Source: Bacillus sp. Marseille-Q3570 (GTDB lineage Bacteria > Bacillota > Bacilli > Bacillales > Fictibacillaceae). Taken from it: a DNA stretch of 64,000 nt. This document shows positions 1 through 8,522 of the stretch, one piece after another (the stretch's first letter is position 1; each line of letters opens with the position of its first letter). The notes beneath the pieces were generated by a model. That model was not told where the DNA came from. It ran no database searches and was given only the letters and a program-made list of their open reading frames with translations. The stretch covers positions 1 through 64,000 of the forward strand of contig NZ_CAMGYZ010000007.1 of NCBI RefSeq assembly GCF_946151055.1, given 5' to 3'. The position numbers were made by a program, and so were the translations under genes.

Positions 1-140
1 CCTGTCCCTTAAAGAGCTGTTAAGGGACAGAGATACGCATTTTGCCCTTGCCCCTGTCCCTTAAAGAGCTGTTAAGGGACAGAGATTTGCATTTTGCCCT
101 TGCCCCTGTCCCTTAAGGAGCTGTTAAGGGACAGGGTTAT
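1..140. repeat. Tandem TGTCCCTTAA hairpin repeats (3 units, period 52)
   Basis: Three near-identical units begin at 1, 53 and 105. Each holds a palindrome, TGTCCCTTAA / TTAAGGGACA, around a 7-nt loop (AGAGCTG or GGAGCTG), followed by a purine/T-rich spacer. The array may continue to the left of the window. The spacers are themselves near-identical, so this is not a CRISPR. It belongs with the other GGACA/TGTCC intergenic elements in this window. No gene is visible here. Confidence 0.85.
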
Positions 141-207
141 GCTTATTCCTCTTGCTCTTGTCCCTTAATGAACTGACTTCGGCCAGAGTGGAGCTTGAAT
201 CCTTTGA

Positions 208-285
208 TCGTGTCCGAAGAAGGTCCACCTTCGGACGGAGTGCAGCTGAAATCTCTCCACTGTGTCCGAAGTTGGTCCAACTCCC
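208..285. repeat. TGTCCGAA-type inverted elements
   Basis: TGTCCGAAGAAGGTCCACCT runs into TTCGGACG (about 210-236), followed by a second half-element, TGTCCGAAGTTGGTCCAACT (about 263-282). The stem is TGTCCGAA/TTCGGACA-like, as at 20.6 and 53.4 kb. These units follow the TTAAGGGACA units with no gene between. Confidence 0.6.
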
Positions 286-406
286 TCATTCTTTTTTTAA
301 AAATTAATTTTCTGAGCTCTATAAAGACTAAGAATCCCCCTTTAAAACTACGGAAGGACAAGGATGACAAACGCTAACGATCTGGATAAAAAACATAAAT
401 TCGATA

Positions 407-435
407 TTGACACGTTTTTTGTAGCATGCTAAGAT
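407..435 (+). promoter_or_regulatory. Sigma-A promoter of the met operon
   Basis: A consensus -35 TTGACA at 407-412 is followed after 17 nt by TAAGAT at 430-435. It lies about 35 nt upstream of the S-box aptamer and on the same strand, as expected for the metX-metY-hom leader. Confidence 0.65.
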
Positions 436-467
436 TCAAATAATTTAAAAATTAAATTGATTATCAA

Positions 468-584
468 CTCTTATCAAGAGAGGCAGAGGGACTGGCCCGA
501 TGAAGCCCGGCAACCATCAAACTTCGGTTTGAAAGGTGCTAATTCCTGCGAAGCGTTTGTGCGCTTCGGAAGATGAGAGAGACA
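468..584 (+). ncRNA. SAM-I (S-box) riboswitch
   Basis: The conserved S-box core is present in order: CTTATCAAGAGAGGCAGAGG, GACTGGCCCGATGAAGCC, CGGCAACC, AAGGTGCTAATTCC and GATGAGAGA closing the P1 stem. S-adenosylmethionine binding favours the downstream terminator, so transcription of the methionine operon falls when SAM is plentiful. The position directly before metX fits. Recognition of the motif is firm; regulation of this operon is inferred from family knowledge. Confidence 0.97.
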
Positions 585-601
585 AATGTATTTATAATTT
601 G

Positions 602-636
602 GCCTCTCTGTCTTTATCAGAGAGGCTTTTTAATTT
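602..636 (+). terminator. S-box expression-platform terminator
   Basis: The hairpin GCCTCTCTG-tctttat-CAGAGAGGC is followed by TTTTT, 18 nt after the aptamer. This is the SAM-controlled attenuator preceding metX. Confidence 0.93.
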
Positions 637-677
637 GCAAAGAAATGTTCAAATCCAAGTAAAGGAGGCACCTTGCA

Positions 678-1760
678 GTGGGGAACCCTAATTTTTATAA
701 AACTGGCGCGGTTCAAATCCCGAATTTCACACTGGAATCCGGTAAAAAGCTTGATGAGATCGAGCTCGCCTATGAAATATGCGGGCTTCGTAATGCCCCC
801 GTCATCCTGGTCTGTCATGCGTTGACCGGTAATCAATACACTGTCGGTACAAAAGATGATCCAGGCTGGTGGGATGGCTTGGTCGGTGATGGAAGTTATA
901 TCGATACGAGACGTTATCAGGTCATCACATTCAACGTGCTCGGCGGTTGTGACGGATCAACCGGACCGGCGTCCACGAATCCTGATGACGGTGAAATTTA
1001 TCGAGGAAAATTCCCTGGTTTGACAGTTCGCGATCTGGTTGAAGTGCAGTTCGTAGCATTGAATATACTAGGAATCAATCATTTGAGAGCGGTTATTGGC
1101 GGTTCGCTCGGTGGGATGCAGGTGCTTGAATGGGGAATCATGTATCCAGATTTCCTCGACAGCATCTTTCCGATTGCGGTCACACCAAAGTTCAGTGATT
1201 ACGCCATTGCATTCAATCATATTTCGAGCGTAGCGATCCAGCAAGATCCAGCCTGGGATGAAGGACAGCTTCCGAAACATGGGTTGAGTCTGGCGAGGAT
1301 GATTGGGATGATCACATACCGATCCGACGTACTTTTTGAAGAGCGTTTCGATCGGAATCATATCATAAAAGATGGCCTGTCCACCTATGACATTGAATCA
1401 TACTTATCCTATCAGGGAGAGAAGTTGACCGAGCGTTTTGATGCGCATAGTTATCTCCGACTTCTTGAAGTGATGAACAGTCATGATCTGGGTCGTGAGC
1501 GAGGCGGTCTCGAAAATGCATTGCATCATCTTCATGTTCCAGTGTTTGCGATCAGTTTTACACGGGATTTGCTCTATCCGCCTGAAAAAATGCAGGAGTT
1601 CGTTACAAGGATCCAACAGTTAGGTGGTGCTGCTGAGTTTTATGAAGTGGATTCGAAATTCGGTCATGATGGATTCCTGGTCGAGTTCGAGAAATGGGGG
1701 CACATCATAGAGGACCGATTGGCTGAACTAGCCGTTGAGGATACAAGATTAGAAGCATAA
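678..1760 (+). CDS. metX: Homoserine O-acetyltransferase (MetX)
   Basis: Transfers an acetyl group from acetyl-CoA to L-homoserine, the first committed step to methionine; cytoplasmic. The 360-residue protein has the alpha/beta-hydrolase layout of the MetX family. The nucleophile elbow GGSLGGMQ puts the catalytic serine at 143. Asp297 (in FTRDLLYPP) and His330 (in KFGHDGF) complete the triad, and CHALTGN near 46-52 is the oxyanion region. The GTG start is chosen because an AAAGGAGG site lies 7-9 nt upstream. It is first in an S-box-controlled operon with metY and hom. Whether it uses acetyl- or succinyl-CoA cannot be proved by eye, but the downstream MetY suits O-acetylhomoserine. Confidence 0.95.
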   Translation: MGNPNFYKTGAVQIPNFTLESGKKLDEIELAYEICGLRNAPVILVCHALTGNQYTVGTKDDPGWWDGLVGDGSYIDTRRYQVITFNVLGGCDGSTGPASTNPDDGEIYRGKFPGLTVRDLVEVQFVALNILGINHLRAVIGGSLGGMQVLEWGIMYPDFLDSIFPIAVTPKFSDYAIAFNHISSVAIQQDPAWDEGQLPKHGLSLARMIGMITYRSDVLFEERFDRNHIIKDGLSTYDIESYLSYQGEKLTERFDAHSYLRLLEVMNSHDLGRERGGLENALHHLHVPVFAISFTRDLLYPPEKMQEFVTRIQQLGGAAEFYEVDSKFGHDGFLVEFEKWGHIIEDRLAELAVEDTRLEA

Positions 1761-1794
1761 GTGATTTTAAAAATAATTATGAGGAGTGATTGAG

Positions 1795-3114
1795 ATGAGT
1801 GAAAAGAAAAAGTATCGTTTTGAAACAGTCGGGGTACATGGAGGTCTTGAAGCGGATCCGGTAACAGGAGCGAGAGCACTGCCGATCTACCAGTCGAACG
1901 CCTACAAATTCCAGGATACCGACCATGCTGCAAATCTTTTCGGACTGCAAGAAGAAGGCTATATCTATTCACGGATCGGGAATCCAACGGTCAATGTAGT
2001 GGAGGAGCGGGTTGCAGAGCTTGAAGGAGGACCTGCGGCATTAGCTTTCGCAAGCGGTATGGCAGCGATTTCGGCTGCGATATTCAATGTTGCGGAGTCC
2101 GGTGATGAAATCGTATCGGCATCCACGTTATACGGAGGAACGTACAATCTGTTTTCGACGACACTGCCGAAACATGGGATTACAACGCATTTCGTCGATC
2201 CAAAAGAACCAGAGAATTTCCGTCGTGCCATCACTCCGAATACGAAAGCGATTTTTGCTGAAACGCTTGGAAATCCAGGGCTGCATGTCCTCGATATCGA
2301 AGCGGTCGCGAAAGTCGCGCATGAAGCTGGCATTCCGCTTATCGTCGACAACACACTAGCAACACCTTACTTGTTAAGACCGATTGAACATGGTGCAGAT
2401 ATCGTTGTCCATTCAGCAACAAAATGGCTTGGCGGAAACGGAACAACAATGGGAGGAATCATTGTCGATGCTGGGAAATTCGATTGGAATTCTCCGAAGT
2501 TCCCTGGATTTACAGAACCTGACCATAGTTATAACGGAATCGTGTATGCCGAAGCGCTACCGGAACTTGCCTTCATCATAAAAGCACGCGTCCAACTGTT
2601 ACGGGATACTGGGGCAGCGTTAAGTCCTTTCAACGCTTTCCAACTGGCACTTGGCCTGGAAACGTTGCATGTGCGAGTGAAAGAACATGTTGCGAATACT
2701 CGGAAAGTCGTTGCGTATCTCGAGGAGCATCCGGGAGTCGATTGGGTGCTTTATCCAGAGCAGGAAAATCATCCGTCCAAGCAGCTTGCCAATAAATACT
2801 TACCGAAGGGCGCTGGCTCGGTGGTCGTTTTCGGAATCAAAGGTGGTCGGGATGCAGGTGCAGCGGTGATCAACAATGTCGAGTTATGGTCACACCTTGC
2901 GAACGTCGGGGATGCGAAAAGCTTGATCATACATCCGGCAAGTACGACGCACCAACAGCTGCGACCGGAAGAACTTCCATCCACTGGCGTTACAGAAGAC
3001 CTCATCCGTTTGTCTGTCGGCATCGAAAACGTCGACGATCTGATCGAAGACCTTGAACAAGCGATTGAAGCAGCAACAGGATTAACATCCAAGGTTCAAC
3101 AAGTGAACAGCTGA
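1795..3114 (+). CDS. metY: O-acetylhomoserine sulfhydrylase (MetY)
   Basis: PLP-dependent Cys/Met metabolism enzyme that makes homocysteine from O-acetylhomoserine and sulfide. The 439-residue length is normal for MetY. The family signature around VVHSATKWLGGNGTTMGG puts the PLP lysine at 210. SRIGNPT (59-65) and ASGMAA (87-92) bind the cofactor phosphate. The frame is open from a GTG at 1786, but the SD GAGGAG at 1781-1786 is correctly placed for the ATG at 1795, so that start is used. It is second in the S-box operon, after metX, and gives direct sulfhydrylation without the cystathionine route. Confidence 0.95.
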   Translation: MSEKKKYRFETVGVHGGLEADPVTGARALPIYQSNAYKFQDTDHAANLFGLQEEGYIYSRIGNPTVNVVEERVAELEGGPAALAFASGMAAISAAIFNVAESGDEIVSASTLYGGTYNLFSTTLPKHGITTHFVDPKEPENFRRAITPNTKAIFAETLGNPGLHVLDIEAVAKVAHEAGIPLIVDNTLATPYLLRPIEHGADIVVHSATKWLGGNGTTMGGIIVDAGKFDWNSPKFPGFTEPDHSYNGIVYAEALPELAFIIKARVQLLRDTGAALSPFNAFQLALGLETLHVRVKEHVANTRKVVAYLEEHPGVDWVLYPEQENHPSKQLANKYLPKGAGSVVVFGIKGGRDAGAAVINNVELWSHLANVGDAKSLIIHPASTTHQQLRPEELPSTGVTEDLIRLSVGIENVDDLIEDLEQAIEAATGLTSKVQQVNS

Positions 3115-3168
3115 ACTTTTTGAAAAAATATCTGCCAAAACAATCACACTGATATAGGAGGGGAAAGA

Positions 3169-4404
3169 GTGGGGAGCATTAAAGTTGGGCTGCTTGGATT
3201 TGGAACAGTCGGCAGCGGGGTTTATGAAATCATCGAAAACTATCAGGAACGTTTGGAGTCACTTCTTGGCAAGAAGGTGGAATTGGCAGGGATTCTAGTC
3301 AATGATATTACGAAGGAAAGAGGAATTGCTCCAGAGATTCTCGTAACAACTGATTTTGACGAAATCCTCGCTATTCCCAATCTAGATGTCGTAATCGAGG
3401 CGATTGTCGGGATCGAGCCTGGTTATACCTACCTATCGAGAGCGATTGACAAAGGCTGCCATATCATTACTGCGAACAAGGAACTGTTTGCACATAAGGG
3501 GCGCGAACTAAAGCAAAAAGCGCAAGAGAAGAATGTGGAAATCTCATATGAAGCCTCTGTTGCCGGCGGCGTTCCTGTCATCGGGACACTCCATCAATTG
3601 CTGCAGGTAAATTCCGTGGTGAAAATCGAAGCGATTCTGAACGGCACGTCCAATTACATTTTGAGTGAAATACGCAATAAACGGTCGGCCTTTTTGGACG
3701 CGCTGCAGTCAGCACAGAACAAGGGTTACGCCGAGGCTGATCCATCAAATGATGTGGATGGATACGACGCTTTCTATAAAATCGTCATCCTTACTGAATT
3801 ATTGTTCGGACAGCGGCCAGAATGGAAATGGATTGAACGGAAAGGGATAAGAAAGGTTTCCCTGAACCATATCCGGTTAGCCGAATCGTTCGGTTTCCGG
3901 TTGAAGCATGTCGCTTCGCTGGTTTATAAAGATGGTGCTTTGAAAATTGATGTGGAACCGAAAATCGTTTCAGAAGACCATCCGCTTTTTTCGGTGGAAG
4001 GTGTAGATAACGCTGTTGTCATTACGGGGGATCTCGTCGGGCAGTTGAAGCTGCAGGGACCAGGTGCAGGAAAGCTGCCGACTGCAAGTGCGATCATCGA
4101 GGATCTTGTGAACGTGTTCAATTCCGTCCATCATGCACCGGTTGCAAAAGTAGTGAAGCTCCTGCATGATGTGGATGAGCAAGAACAGACATGGTTCGTG
4201 ATCGGCAATTCCACTGAACAATTCGAAGGGATTACACTTGTGGAGGAAACAATCAAAGATCAGAATGATTTGGTTACCGGAAAACTCATCCAGGCGACAG
4301 GGCGTGAAATCAAAAAACTGAAAGCAAAGGACAATGACCTGACAGTCTACCCGTTCTCAGGCACACCAACACAACCAGTAAAAAAAGCTATCGCAACAGC
4401 ATGA
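3169..4404 (+). CDS. hom: Homoserine dehydrogenase
   Basis: Reduces aspartate semialdehyde to homoserine with NAD(P)H, feeding metX. The N-terminal Rossmann motif GFGTVGSG lies at about 10-17. ANKELFAHKG (around 104-113) and the catalytic-domain segments NGTSNYIL and GYAEADPSNDVDGYDA are typical of the family. At 411 residues, the C-terminal 65 or so residues look like a divergent ACT-type regulatory tail. The GTG start follows AGGAGGGG. It is the last gene of the methionine operon and precedes a terminator. A second, threonine-linked hom elsewhere in the genome is likely but not visible here. Confidence 0.92.
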   Translation: MGSIKVGLLGFGTVGSGVYEIIENYQERLESLLGKKVELAGILVNDITKERGIAPEILVTTDFDEILAIPNLDVVIEAIVGIEPGYTYLSRAIDKGCHIITANKELFAHKGRELKQKAQEKNVEISYEASVAGGVPVIGTLHQLLQVNSVVKIEAILNGTSNYILSEIRNKRSAFLDALQSAQNKGYAEADPSNDVDGYDAFYKIVILTELLFGQRPEWKWIERKGIRKVSLNHIRLAESFGFRLKHVASLVYKDGALKIDVEPKIVSEDHPLFSVEGVDNAVVITGDLVGQLKLQGPGAGKLPTASAIIEDLVNVFNSVHHAPVAKVVKLLHDVDEQEQTWFVIGNSTEQFEGITLVEETIKDQNDLVTGKLIQATGREIKKLKAKDNDLTVYPFSGTPTQPVKKAIATA

Positions 4405-4407
4405 CGA

Positions 4408-4449
4408 AAGAACAGCTCTTCATTCTCGGATGAACGAGCTGTCTTTTTT
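4408..4449 (+). terminator. Terminator of the met operon
   Basis: The stem ACAGCTC...GAGCTGT is followed by CTTTTTTATTT, directly after the hom stop codon. Confidence 0.85.
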
Positions 4450-4515
4450 ATTTACCTAGCGTTAGTGCATAAGGAGAGCGGTAAATAAAAGGGAAAATCG
4501 ACCTATCATTCAAGA

Positions 4516-4544
4516 TTGACTTTATTGGTGAATGTCTTTATCAT
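4516..4544 (+). promoter_or_regulatory. Promoter of the drug-exporter leader RNA
   Basis: TTGACT (4516-4521), a 17-nt spacer, then TATCAT (4539-4544): a good sigma-A promoter. It would start transcription near 4551, just before the SD and tiny leader ORF of the attenuator, about 300 nt upstream of the exporter gene. Confidence 0.65.
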
Positions 4545-4578
4545 GGAACTATCAAAAAATGGAAGGGTGAAAAAGTAC

Positions 4579-4590
4579 ATGATTTCATAA
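4579..4590 (+). CDS. Three-residue leader peptide (Met-Ile-Ser)
   Basis: ATG ATT TCA TAA follows the SD-like GGAAGGGTGA (4561-4570) by 8 nt. The ORF lies inside the 5' half of the first leader hairpin, so translation and antiterminator formation would be linked. Leader ORFs of only a few codons are known upstream of some Firmicute antibiotic-resistance genes. The ORF is real as sequence; its use is inferred from its position. Confidence 0.5.
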   Translation: MIS

Positions 4591-4730
4591 TCCTATTGAC
4601 AGGAAAAACTTCGTCACCGATACGAAATGATTCTGAATAGGATTAATCTGTACTTTTTTCATGCAAATATATTCAATAAGGAAGTGAACTTCGAACTTAG
4701 CTTTCTTGTTGTTGTATATTCGTTTGACCT

Positions 4731-4757
4731 CCTATTCAGATTGAATAGGAGGTTTTT
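4731..4757 (+). terminator. Leader terminator before the exporter gene
   Basis: CCTATTCAGATTGAATAGG forms a hairpin with extra flanking pairs, CCT/AGG, and is followed by TTTTTAT. It lies 90 nt before the exporter start with no gene upstream on the transcript, so it acts as an attenuator rather than a gene-end terminator. Confidence 0.85.
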
Positions 4758-4848
4758 ATAATGATTGAGGTTTATTACTTGCAGTCCGGATTGAAATAAT
4801 GGATTATGGATAAGTGTTTAATTATGGTAAAACGTTTCGGGGGATAAT

Positions 4849-6288
4849 ATGGAAACAAAAATCAATACGAGAATCATTCTTGTCACCTTCATGATTGGTG
4901 CTTTTTTCGCTGTTCTTAACGAGACGCTTCTTAATATCGCCTTGACCGAGCTGATGCATGTATTCAACATCAAAGCCCCTACTGTCCAGTGGATGGCGAC
5001 GGGATTCATGCTCGTAATGGGTGTGTTGATGCCGATTTCCGCATTGCTGATCCAATGGTTCACGACAAGGCAGATGTTCATTGGGGTCATGTCGATCTTT
5101 TTAGCGGGGACGGTGATAGCTGCTTGTGCAATGAATTTTCCTATGCTGTTGACGGGACGGATGGTCCAGGCGGTCGGAACGGGCTTGTTGATTCCTGTCA
5201 TCATGAATGCCTTGCTGTTGCTGTACCCGCCTGAGGTACGCGGGCGGATCATGGGGATATTCGGCCTCGTCATCATGTTCGCACCAGCCATTGGACCGAC
5301 TCTTTCTGGCGTTATCGTCGATTTCTTAGGTTGGCGTTGGCTGTTCATCACTGTCATCCCTTTCGCAGTATTTTCAATTCTGTTTGCAATGAAATACTTA
5401 GAAAACGTTGGGGAAGTCACACGCCCTAAGGCGGATGTGCTGTCGATCATCCTTTCCACGATCGGGATCGGCGGAATCGTCTATGGGTTCAGCAGTGCAG
5501 GGGAAAGTGGAGAAGGTTTTTCATCTGTCAAAATCCTTTTAATCATAGGGATCAGTTTAGCAAGCATCGTTTTATTCGTTTGGCGGCAATTGAAAATCGA
5601 TGAGCCGTTGCTGGATGTCAGGGTTTTTGCTTATAAAAATTACGCGCGTGGTGTCACAATCTTTGTGGTTGTCATCATGGCGATGTTCGCCTCTGAAATC
5701 GTCATGCCGATGTACCTTCAGGGACCTCTCGGATATTCGGCTAAAATTGCGGGATTATTGCTGTTGCCTGGTGCCTTGTTGAATGGTTTGATGTCCCCTG
5801 TAATGGGGACGTTGTTCGATAAATTCGGGCCAAGAAAGCTGATCATTCCGGCTTCGCTCGTTTTGGTTGGCGTGATGATTTTCTTCAGCAACATCAATCC
5901 GTCCATTCCAATCTGGTGGTTCATCGTTGCATATATCGTCTTGATGCTGTCAATCTCAGCAATCCTGATGCCGGCCCAAACGAATGGACTGAATGAATTG
6001 CCGAAACATCTGTATCCACATGGCACGGCGATTGCGAATACGTTGCAGCCGATAGGCGGTGCGCTTGGTGTATCGGTTTTCGTCAGTATCATGAGCCAGG
6101 GACAAACGAGTTATCTTGAAAGACAAACAGGTCGAATCACACAAGAAGTACTGGATAAAGCGATGACAGCAGGTGTACATCACGCCTATTGGTTCGCACT
6201 TGCGTTGTGTATCGGAACATTTGTGGTTGCACTCTTCATCAGAAAAGCCATTGCACCAGATTTTACAACAACAGAAGTGAATCGGTAA
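4849..6288 (+). CDS. DHA2-family MFS multidrug exporter, LmrB/MdeA-like
   Basis: Proton-driven drug efflux protein of the cytoplasmic membrane. At 479 residues it has about 14 hydrophobic segments, the DHA2 (EmrB/QacA) layout and the same size I recall for B. subtilis LmrB and S. aureus MdeA. LTGRMVQAVGTGLLIP (near 102-117) is the helix-4 region, and FAPAIGPTLSG (near 142-152) is the antiporter motif C. The SD CGGGGGA precedes the ATG. It is a single gene behind the attenuator above and ends in its own terminator. Lincosamide-type substrates are a guess from similarity. Confidence 0.88.
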   Translation: METKINTRIILVTFMIGAFFAVLNETLLNIALTELMHVFNIKAPTVQWMATGFMLVMGVLMPISALLIQWFTTRQMFIGVMSIFLAGTVIAACAMNFPMLLTGRMVQAVGTGLLIPVIMNALLLLYPPEVRGRIMGIFGLVIMFAPAIGPTLSGVIVDFLGWRWLFITVIPFAVFSILFAMKYLENVGEVTRPKADVLSIILSTIGIGGIVYGFSSAGESGEGFSSVKILLIIGISLASIVLFVWRQLKIDEPLLDVRVFAYKNYARGVTIFVVVIMAMFASEIVMPMYLQGPLGYSAKIAGLLLLPGALLNGLMSPVMGTLFDKFGPRKLIIPASLVLVGVMIFFSNINPSIPIWWFIVAYIVLMLSISAILMPAQTNGLNELPKHLYPHGTAIANTLQPIGGALGVSVFVSIMSQGQTSYLERQTGRITQEVLDKAMTAGVHHAYWFALALCIGTFVVALFIRKAIAPDFTTTEVNR

Positions 6289-6292
6289 TGAT

Positions 6293-6326
6293 TAGACCAC
6301 CTTCACAAAGTGAGGTGGTCTTTCCT
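6293..6326 (+). terminator. Terminator of exporter gene
   Basis: The stem GACCACCT...AGGTGGTC is followed by TTTCCTCTT, just after the exporter stop. Confidence 0.8.
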
Positions 6327-6564
6327 CTTAAAGGAGTGAACAGAATATCCAGAAAAGCGAACAGATTAATCGATTTCCCAAGTGTTCTACGCAATATTAG
6401 TAATCCTTTCTTAAGAATTCCTTTACGTTCTAAACAATAGCTGATAGATTTTTGGACAAAAATCCTCTGATAGAATTTTTTTCAAAAAAATACCGGAGCT
6501 GAAACCCTGATTCTGCCTTGAATCTGGTAAAAAAATACCCACAACACCCTCCATCCATCAATCT
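6327..6564. other. Intergenic stretch without a recognisable gene
   Basis: AT-rich and without a supported ORF. The only structure seen is the PhoP-box-like repeats at its right edge. Confidence 0.6.
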
Positions 6565-6593
6565 TTTAAACTTCCTCAACATGTACTTAACAA
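6565..6593 (+). promoter_or_regulatory. Putative PhoP box
   Basis: Three direct heptamers at exact 11-bp spacing, TTTAAAC (6565), TCAACAT (6576) and TTAACAA (6587), resemble the tandem TT(A/C/T)A(A/C)A repeats bound by PhoP in Bacillus. They lie about 50 nt before the PhoX-type phosphatase gene, so phosphate-starvation control is plausible. No matching -10 was fixed. Confidence 0.5.
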
Positions 6594-6643
6594 CTTCACT
6601 CTATCATTTGATTTGTAAGACATAGAATAAGGAGTGGATAAGG

Positions 6644-8275
6644 TTGTCAACAAAAATGGATCGAAAAAAATTCCTCACATATCTAGGTACTGGTTCGGTG
6701 GCGTTAGCTGCAGCCAGCACTGGACTAGATGGAATCGCAGATAAAGTCAATGCACGGCAAGGCAATTTCCACAAACCGAATAAAAAGATACCGAAGATGG
6801 GTCCTTTGAAGTTCAAACCGATCGAACCGACAAGTAAGGACGACCTCGTTTTACCAAAAGGATTCTCTTATAACGTCGTCGCGGCTTATGGTGACAGGAT
6901 CAACTCAAAAGGTGACACTTTCGGGTTCAACAATGATTTCACATTATTTTTCCCGATTGAAGCTGAAGACGAGCGCGGACTGTTATGGGTAAACCATGAA
7001 TACGTCGATGACAAGTTCGTGTTCGGTAAAGAAATAGAAGATGGCTACTCGAAAGCACAAATTGAAAAAGCACTCTACAACCAGGGTGGATCAATCATTG
7101 AAGTCGTCAAAGGTAATGACGGATGGAAAATGGATACTGCTTCACAATATGCCCGCCGTGTTACTGGTTTGACACCAATTGCCCTCACCGGTCCTGCAAA
7201 AGGATCAACAGCGGTTGGAGGAGCTTCGAAAGTACAAGGGACATTTGCGAATTGTTCCGGCGGAAAAACACTTTGGGGCACGTTGCTTACTTGTGAAGAG
7301 AACTACGAGGATACTGCGGAAGCAGCAAACCTCGATGACACACATTACGGCTGGGTCGTTGAAGTGGATCCTTTCGATGATAAATTCCAGGTCCGCAAAC
7401 ACACGGCACTTGGTCGTTTCAACCACGAAAATGCAAGCATGGGACTCGCGAATGATGGTCGTGTCGTCGTTTACATGGGTGATGACAAGAAGGATGCTTG
7501 CGTGTACAAATTCATCAGTGAAGGAAAATACGATCCGAAGGCTGGTAAAAAGAACGCGAAACTTTTAGAAAAAGGAACGCTGTATGTTGCTGATTTCAGT
7601 AAAGGCGCGTGGGTTCCGCTCACGATTGAAGAAGTCAAAAAAGCGGCAGGAAATGACAAATCAGCATTGGACAAGTTCCATACCCAGGCTGATGTAGTCG
7701 TCAATTGCCATGATGCTGCGCTTCTAGTTGGTGGTACACCGACGGATCGTCCTGAAGATGTGGAAATCAGTCCGTTTGACGGGACGATCTTCATCGCTCA
7801 TACAAACAATGATAACCACGGAAACATGCACGGACACATTACAAGATTTTTTGAGAAGAATGAAGATCACTGTTCGCTTGAATTCCAATTCTCGATTTTT
7901 GCTGCAGGTGGAATCCAGAGCGGGTTCAGTGCACCTGATAATCTGACATTTGATGAAGATGGAAACCTTTGGACAGTCACTGATATTTCAAGCAGCAAGC
8001 TGAACAGTACGATTTGGGAGCCTTTCGGGAACAACGGCATGTTCGCAATCCCGACACAAGGGCAAGATGAAGGTGTTGCGTACCAGTTCGCTTCAGCCCC
8101 GGTTGAAGCGGAGTTGACAGGACCATCATTTACTCCTGATGAGAAAACATTGTTCCTATCTATTCAGCACCCAGGTGAAGAAACCGAAGACCTTACAAAA
8201 CCGACAAGCAAGTGGCCGCATCGAGCTGGGGATTCTATGCCTCGTCCTGGTGTTGTCGCAATCACAGGCTTTTAA
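6644..8275 (+). CDS. phoX: PhoX-type alkaline phosphatase (DUF839), Tat-like signal
   Basis: PhoX-family proteins are secreted calcium/iron-dependent phosphatases exported folded by Tat. The 543 residues include an N-terminal signal: RKKFLTYLG at 7-15, then a hydrophobic stretch TGSVALAAAS. The mature part has family segments such as NNDFTLFFP, LLWVNHEY, LLTCEENYEDT, GRFNHENA, PDNLTFDEDGNLW and FLSIQHPG. The position usually Arg-Arg is Arg7-Lys8. The TTG start is preferred because AAGGAG lies 9-10 nt upstream; an ATG at 6656 is an alternative. It is followed at 18 nt by tatA and then tatC, which parallels phoD-tatAd-tatCd of B. subtilis with a different phosphatase. Substrate range is unknown. 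Confidence 0.85.
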   Translation: MSTKMDRKKFLTYLGTGSVALAAASTGLDGIADKVNARQGNFHKPNKKIPKMGPLKFKPIEPTSKDDLVLPKGFSYNVVAAYGDRINSKGDTFGFNNDFTLFFPIEAEDERGLLWVNHEYVDDKFVFGKEIEDGYSKAQIEKALYNQGGSIIEVVKGNDGWKMDTASQYARRVTGLTPIALTGPAKGSTAVGGASKVQGTFANCSGGKTLWGTLLTCEENYEDTAEAANLDDTHYGWVVEVDPFDDKFQVRKHTALGRFNHENASMGLANDGRVVVYMGDDKKDACVYKFISEGKYDPKAGKKNAKLLEKGTLYVADFSKGAWVPLTIEEVKKAAGNDKSALDKFHTQADVVVNCHDAALLVGGTPTDRPEDVEISPFDGTIFIAHTNNDNHGNMHGHITRFFEKNEDHCSLEFQFSIFAAGGIQSGFSAPDNLTFDEDGNLWTVTDISSSKLNSTIWEPFGNNGMFAIPTQGQDEGVAYQFASAPVEAELTGPSFTPDEKTLFLSIQHPGEETEDLTKPTSKWPHRAGDSMPRPGVVAITGF

Positions 8276-8293
8276 TAGAAAGGAGAATGCATC

Positions 8294-8476
8294 ATGCCAT
8301 TCAATATAGGAATTCCAGGATTGATCCTGATCTTGATCATTGCACTCGTCATATTCGGACCAGCTAAATTGCCAGAAATCGGACGCGCATTCGGAAACAC
8401 TTTGAAAGAATTCAAAAACGCGACGAAAGACCTCGTCTCTTCAGATGACTCCAGCGCAAAAGAAAAGAAAAATTAA
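8294..8476 (+). CDS. tatA: Twin-arginine translocase subunit TatA
   Basis: Pore-forming component of the Tat system. The 60 residues contain one N-terminal transmembrane helix (about 5-21), the FGP hinge at 22-24, then an amphipathic helix, [20 protein letters not shown], and a charged tail. SD AAAGGAG. It follows phoX at 18 nt and precedes tatC, forming a minimal TatA-TatC pair as in Bacillus, with no separate TatB visible. Confidence 0.95.
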   Translation: MPFNIGIPGLILILIIALVIFGPAKLPEIGRAFGNTLKEFKNATKDLVSSDDSSAKEKKN

Positions 8477-8488
8477 CTCTAATCTGTG

Positions 8489-8518
8489 AGAAAAGAGGGC
8501 ATCCTCTTTTCTTCTTTT
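8489..8518 (+). terminator. Hairpin terminator after tatA
   Basis: GAGAAAAGAGG-gcat-CCTCTTTTCTTC followed by TTTT. It separates tatA from tatC, so tatC may be read through at a lower level or from its own promoter. Confidence 0.7.
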
Positions 8519-8522
8519 ACAC

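Larger units (their letters stand above)
4561..4757 (+). promoter_or_regulatory. Putative translation-coupled transcription attenuator
   Basis: Four mutually exclusive segments are visible. Segment 1 (4575-4600, GTACATGATT...AATCCTATT) can pair with segment 2 (4633-4653, CTGAATAGGATTAATC...GTAC); this stem is itself followed by T6. Segment 2 can instead pair with segment 3 (TCCTATTCAG, 4730-4739). Segment 3 otherwise pairs with segment 4 (TTGAATAGGAGG, 4741-4752) to form a terminator ending in TTTTTAT. A three-codon ORF lies in segment 1. A ribosome stalled there would free segment 2, form the 2:3 antiterminator and allow readthrough into the exporter gene. The pairing is seen in the sequence; the mechanism is inferred. 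Confidence 0.7.

Noticed and set aside
1-140. Possible CRISPR array (regular 52-nt repeats)
   Set aside because: The spacers are near-identical, there are only three units visible and each unit is itself a hairpin; no cas genes lie nearby.
4818-5459. 213-codon minus-strand ORF under the exporter gene
   Set aside because: Antisense shadow of a clearly coding MFS gene; no SD and a composition expected from the complement.
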